In this document: one piece after another, positions 15,179 to 18,231 of the stretch
How positions within the stretch are numbered: position 1 is the stretch's first letter
Layout of the letters: each line of letters opens with the position of its first letter
Origin: Bacteroidota bacterium
GTDB taxonomy: Bacteria > Bacteroidota > Bacteroidia > Chitinophagales > Chitinophagaceae
Reading direction: 5' to 3'
Assembly (NCBI GenBank): GCA_023436685.1
Contig: JAEZIL010000249.1
Coordinates: forward strand, 1-18,231
DNA: 18,231 nt
Notes under the pieces: generated by a model
Databases searched by the model: none
Told to the model about the DNA's origin: nothing
What the model saw: only the letters and a program-made list of their open reading frames with translations
Made by a program: the position numbers and the translations under genes

Positions 15179-16342
15179 CTAAACTATTCTTTGGACTGTC
15201 GGTTTATTATTACTATCCAAGCCCTGTATATGAAGAATGCCCGGTTGCTTGCCTGGTTCTATACTGCCTACTACATTCTGCATTTGCAAAGCAGCTGCAC
15301 CATTTGCAGTGGCCCAGTTTAGTAAAGTCTCCCAACCAATATGCGGGAAGCGTTGCTTGATAGTATGCAGCTCTGATAAAATGCAGAGCTGATGATTGGA
15401 AGAAAGACTATCGGTACCAATGCAGATACTGGCTTTGTTGCGTACCAGCATATCAATATCGGGCAGTGTGTTCTCTATATACAAATTGGCATTGGGGCAC
15501 AGGCACCAATGCACATTAGGCAGTAGTGTTTGTGTTACCTGCACATCGTTCTCTTTGGTGAAGGTATTATGAATGAACAAAAACGGGTGCGATGGTGACA
15601 GCCATTCTAAATAAGTTTGAATAGAAGACTTGCCTGAGGGTTTGAAAAAATCGTCGTTGATGCCGAGGCTGGATAATAGTGTTTGTACACCACCCTGTTT
15701 CAGCAAATAATATTCATCCTCGTCGCGGCACTCCTGGTTGTGTATAGATAGCAATGCCTTCTTATCATACTTATCTATAAGTCTAAACAACACATGCGAT
15801 ACAGAATAAGGTGCATGTGGCACTATGGATTGACGCAGTAGTATTCCTGCTTCTTCTTGTGCGGCAAATTTTTGTTCAACTGCTACTGCATAGTTGAACT
15901 GCTTTTGCGGACTTTCGTTGAAGCCTATAGCCTCTACAAAGCTGTGGAAGTGCATTCTGCCTGATGCGCGTTGCTCCAGGGTATCGTTGGTATTACAAAT
16001 ATCGCCTACAGCTACAATGCCGTTGTTTAGCATGGATTCAAACTCCTTCCTCCGGGCCTCGTCCTTTTGCTCGTCGGTAAAGCCATTGCGTTTGAACATG
16101 ACGTTTTGCAGGAAGGTAATGAGGCCCGTATGTTCGGGTATCACACCCTTCATGTGCGATAGTTCGAGATGGCAATGTGCATTAACGAAACCGGGCGCCA
16201 GCACACCATCATAGTGTGTAGCGCCCGTTATGGAATCTTTAGGATGTATTGTTTTTATGCTGCCGTTATCATTAGTTTCGATAACCGTGCCTTCCGGCAA
16301 CCATTTATATCCATCATGAATGCGGGTGGCGGTAAGCAGCAA
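15179..16342 (-). CDS. Amidohydrolase-family (cytosine deaminase/chlorohydrolase-like) enzyme, TTG start
   Basis: This 387-residue metal-dependent hydrolase shows PGFVNAHCHLELSH (50-63) with metal-binding His56 and His58, VPHAPYSVS, LSIHNQE, LFIHNTF and IGTDSLSSN with the catalytic Asp. This set belongs to the ATZ/TRZ/SsnA-type deaminases. The HLELSH and HAPYSVS motifs also occur in aminofutalosine deaminases of the futalosine menaquinone pathway, which is an alternative identity. The substrate cannot be read from sequence. There is no in-frame ATG before the metal motif; the start is TTG at 16340-16342, preceded by an AAAGGA ribosome-binding-like sequence within the end of the upstream gene, whose stop is only four bases away. 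It is probably co-transcribed with that pseudouridine synthase. Confidence 0.85.
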   Translation of the reverse strand: MLLTATRIHDGYKWLPEGTVIETNDNGSIKTIHPKDSITGATHYDGVLAPGFVNAHCHLELSHMKGVIPEHTGLITFLQNVMFKRNGFTDEQKDEARRKEFESMLNNGIVAVGDICNTNDTLEQRASGRMHFHSFVEAIGFNESPQKQFNYAVAVEQKFAAQEEAGILLRQSIVPHAPYSVSHVLFRLIDKYDKKALLSIHNQECRDEDEYYLLKQGGVQTLLSSLGINDDFFKPSGKSSIQTYLEWLSPSHPFLFIHNTFTKENDVQVTQTLLPNVHWCLCPNANLYIENTLPDIDMLVRNKASICIGTDSLSSNHQLCILSELHTIKQRFPHIGWETLLNWATANGAAALQMQNVVGSIEPGKQPGILHIQGLDSNNKPTVQRIV

Positions 16343-16346
16343 TTGT

Positions 16347-18068
16347 TTATCCTTTAAAGTGCTTTAACAATATAATTTCCTTTTCGGTAAGCAAACGCCA
16401 TTTGCCGCGGGGCAAGTTTTTCTTTGTCAGTCCGGCGTACATTACTCGATCCAGTTTTTCTACTTCGTATCCCAGTGATTCGAATATACGCCTAACAATA
16501 CGGTTGCGGCCGCTGTGTATTTCCAGGCCTATCTCATTTTTCTCGTCCAGGTAAGCTATTGCATCCACCTTCACTTCGCCATCATCCAGCATTAAACCAT
16601 TAGCTATTTTCTCAAAATCAGCCTTTATAAGGGGTTTGTTCAATGTAGCCTGGTAAACTTTCTTTATGTCGTAGCTTGGGTGCGATAGCTTTTGTGCCAG
16701 TTCACCATCATTGGTCATCAGCAGCAGTCCGGTAGTATTTCTATCCAGGCGGCCAACAGGGAATAAACGGCCCAACTCACTATCACTTACCAGGTCCATT
16801 ACTGTTTTACGCCCTTCAGGATCGTCGTTGGTAGTTATATAATCTTTAGGTTTGTTCAGCAGCACATACACGCGGCCTCTTTGCGGTGTCAGCTTTTTAC
16901 CTGCAATGGTCACCACATCGAACGACTGCACACGATAGCCCGGATCCAGGGCCAATTCTCCATTTACTTTTACTTTGCCTTGTTTCACCATTTCAGCAGC
17001 ATCGCGACGGCTGCATTTGCCACTATGCGCTATGTATTTATTTAGCGTCATTTGCTTTTCTTCCTCCTGGTCTCTGCTACCCCTGCCTTTTTTATCGTAT
17101 GTAAGCTTTCTGCCACCTTTTCTTTCTTCTTCGTATTGCTTACGGAAAGGGCCGCTTACTTTACGTGCACCTAGCGGAAAGGGCTTATCGAAAGTATCTT
17201 CACCCAATTTATCAGTACCTTTTATTTCAAAGGTCTGATCTTCAAACTGCTGCCTTTCAGGCTTGTCTTTTTTATTACCCTGATCGTTAAATGCACGGTT
17301 CAGGTGAGAATCGAACGGATGTATCTCTTTCCCTTCTTTATTGAATTTCTTTTTAGGATTGTCCTCGCTATCGAAGCTTTTTTTACGGTCATCCTTATCG
17401 AATGAACGTTTGCCATCGCTCATGGGTTTGCCATATGCGTTACGCTTAGGGCGATCTTCATTATTATCAAACGAACGTTTGGGACGGTCGTCACCATAAG
17501 ATCTTCTTTCACCTTGAGGTTTGTCGAAATTACGCTTAGGACGATCTTCGCCTTCAAAAGTGCTTTTCGGACGGTCGTTACCGCCAAAAGATTTGCCGCT
17601 GCGGCCACCTTTATCAAAACTACCACGTTTTGGTTCATCGAAATTACCCCTCGGGCGGTCGCCCTCGCGGCCGGAGTATGGGCGTTTACGCTCGCCACCT
17701 GCTGATGCTGAGTTGCCACCATCTCTACCCGAATATGGGCGTTTTTTATATCCCTCACCACCGCTACTACCCGTATCACGGCCCGAGTATGGTGTTTTAC
17801 TGCCACCACCCGCACCACCACCCCTGTTAGGGTCGCGGAAAGAACCTTTATTATCGTCATTAAAAGACCCGCCACCACGTTCCGGTTTATCGAAAGAACG
17901 TTTCGGACGGTCGTTATCAAAGTTTTTCTTACCACGGGCAGGCCTTTCGCTATCTCTATCCTCACTCCTGTATGGCTTCCTATCGCCCGATGGGCGACTG
18001 CCACCTGTACTTTTTCTCGCCGGTTTTCCTGAATCTGTGCGCCTGCCGCCGGTTGGTTTTTGTCTCAT
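16347..18068 (-). CDS. rluB: RluB/RsuA-type pseudouridine synthase with a long repetitive N-terminal extension
   Basis: Residues 340-573 form a normal RsuA/RluB/RluF-type enzyme that converts a specific rRNA uridine to pseudouridine: an S4 RNA-binding domain (about 340-385, LNKYIAHSGKCSRRDAAEMV), VLLNKPKDYITT (402-413), the catalytic GRLDRNTTGLLL (439-450, Asp442), and GRNRIVRRIFESLG (520-533). RluB (23S rRNA) is the best guess; RsuA or RluF is possible. The first 339 residues are low-complexity: rich in Arg, Lys, Gly, Ser, Asp, with repeats of RPKRSFD type and three PYSGR units. Such extensions occur in Bacteroidota homologues and are presumably disordered and RNA-binding. A TACCTTTG box (minus strand, 18096-18089) lies 21 bases before the ATG. 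It is followed four bases after its stop by the amidohydrolase. Confidence 0.9.
   Translation of the reverse strand: MRQKPTGGRRTDSGKPARKSTGGSRPSGDRKPYRSEDRDSERPARGKKNFDNDRPKRSFDKPERGGGSFNDDNKGSFRDPNRGGGAGGGSKTPYSGRDTGSSGGEGYKKRPYSGRDGGNSASAGGERKRPYSGREGDRPRGNFDEPKRGSFDKGGRSGKSFGGNDRPKSTFEGEDRPKRNFDKPQGERRSYGDDRPKRSFDNNEDRPKRNAYGKPMSDGKRSFDKDDRKKSFDSEDNPKKKFNKEGKEIHPFDSHLNRAFNDQGNKKDKPERQQFEDQTFEIKGTDKLGEDTFDKPFPLGARKVSGPFRKQYEEERKGGRKLTYDKKGRGSRDQEEEKQMTLNKYIAHSGKCSRRDAAEMVKQGKVKVNGELALDPGYRVQSFDVVTIAGKKLTPQRGRVYVLLNKPKDYITTNDDPEGRKTVMDLVSDSELGRLFPVGRLDRNTTGLLLMTNDGELAQKLSHPSYDIKKVYQATLNKPLIKADFEKIANGLMLDDGEVKVDAIAYLDEKNEIGLEIHSGRNRIVRRIFESLGYEVEKLDRVMYAGLTKKNLPRGKWRLLTEKEIILLKHFKG
17334..18011 (-). 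repeat. Degenerate tandem repeats encoding the pseudouridine synthase extension
   Basis: This stretch encodes residues 20-245. Units of the RPKRSFD type occur at residues 54-60, 166-172, 176-182, 195-201, 206-212 and, more divergent, 219-243. A second unit, (K/R)xPYSGR(D/E), occurs three times at 91-98, 109-116 and 128-135, separated by Gly/Ser-rich linkers. The bias also opens long antisense frames that are shadows. Confidence 0.85.
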
Positions 18069-18088
18069 TCCTATTATTACGTAAGCGG

Positions 18089-18096
18089 CAAAGGTA
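18089..18096 (-). promoter_or_regulatory. Candidate -7 box for the pseudouridine synthase gene
   Basis: On the minus strand TACCTTTG matches TAnnTTTG and lies 21 bases before the ATG at 18068. No good TTG is seen at the expected -33 distance. Confidence 0.4.
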
Positions 18097-18134
18097 CGAT
18101 GTTTCGGGTGCAGTACATCTATTATATATATTAG

Positions 18135-18170
18135 TATCGCGATAGCGGTTGAAAAAAATTTTCAAACCGC
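18135..18170. repeat. Palindrome plus AT-cored hairpin upstream of the pseudouridine synthase
   Basis: TATCGCGATA (18135-18144) is a perfect 10-base palindrome. It is directly followed by an inverted repeat: GCGGTT-GAAAA (18145-18155), loop AAA, TTTTC-A-AACCGC (18159-18170), an 11-bp stem with one bulged A. There is no clear T-run on either side. It could be an operator or a terminator of an upstream gene outside the window. Confidence 0.45.
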
Positions 18171-18231
18171 CTGTAACTTTTTCTTCACCTACCCGATTTA
18201 TATAGTGAATGGAGCTTACTGACTATAATAC

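Noticed and set aside
17334..18011. Repeat block considered as a CRISPR array or VNTR outside genes
   Set aside because: Repeats are degenerate, lack regular spacers and lie in frame inside a long coding region ending in a normal enzyme domain.
17420..18084. Long open frames on both strands (194 and 187 codons) over the repeat region of the pseudouridine synthase
   Set aside because: They come from the biased repeat codons; products are Pro/Leu/Ser- or Val/Ile-rich low complexity with no domain.

Overview
The window looks like chromosomal DNA of a member of the Bacteroidota, most likely a Chitinophagaceae-type soil or water bacterium. The evidence is a type IX secretion (T9SS) C-terminal sorting domain, a DUF58/BatD-like/BatA cluster, a RemB/Wzi-like outer membrane protein, a dihydroorotase with the DDQVHFREPG signature, lipoproteins with SC or GC lipoboxes, and several TAnnTTTG promoter boxes typical of the phylum. 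I saw no tRNA, rRNA, CRISPR array, insertion sequence or phage gene. Most of the window is ordinary housekeeping DNA.

Layout. At 1-3260 the minus strand carries dihydroorotase, a short MutS-family ATPase that overlaps it by one base, and a rhomboid protease cut by the window edge. At 3331-5040 (+) lies a large outer membrane protein; it meets a YdeI/OmdA-type gene (minus, 5037-5627) with overlapping stop codons. Positions 5628-6341 are a gene-poor patch with two perfect hairpins and an orphan T9SS sorting domain, probably the tail of a lost secreted protein. Positions 6342-7430 hold three small envelope proteins: a lipoprotein ending in a dockerin-like calcium loop, a three-helix membrane protein and a YtxH-like protein with a strong terminator. 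At 7568-10702 uvrB (+) and dinB (minus) face each other tail to tail, putting nucleotide excision repair next to translesion synthesis.

At 10768-13597 (minus) is a three-gene Bat-type operon: DUF58 protein, BatD-like membrane protein, BatA-like von Willebrand A protein. It has no MoxR ATPase or batB/C/E beside it. A divergent promoter region separates it from a lipoprotein gene (13759-14607) with a clear terminator. Next comes a second, GTG-started lipoprotein whose frame is broken by one base exactly at a T TTA AAA slippery sequence (14683-15176). Last, on the minus strand, an RluB/RsuA-type pseudouridine synthase carries a roughly 340-residue repetitive basic/acidic extension and is followed four bases later by a TTG-started amidohydrolase.

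I did not find a clearly new multi-gene system. The observations most worth checking are the frameshift at a slippery site, the disordered repeat extension on the pseudouridine synthase, the dockerin-like loop on a 73-residue lipoprotein, and the orphan sorting domain beside two hairpins.
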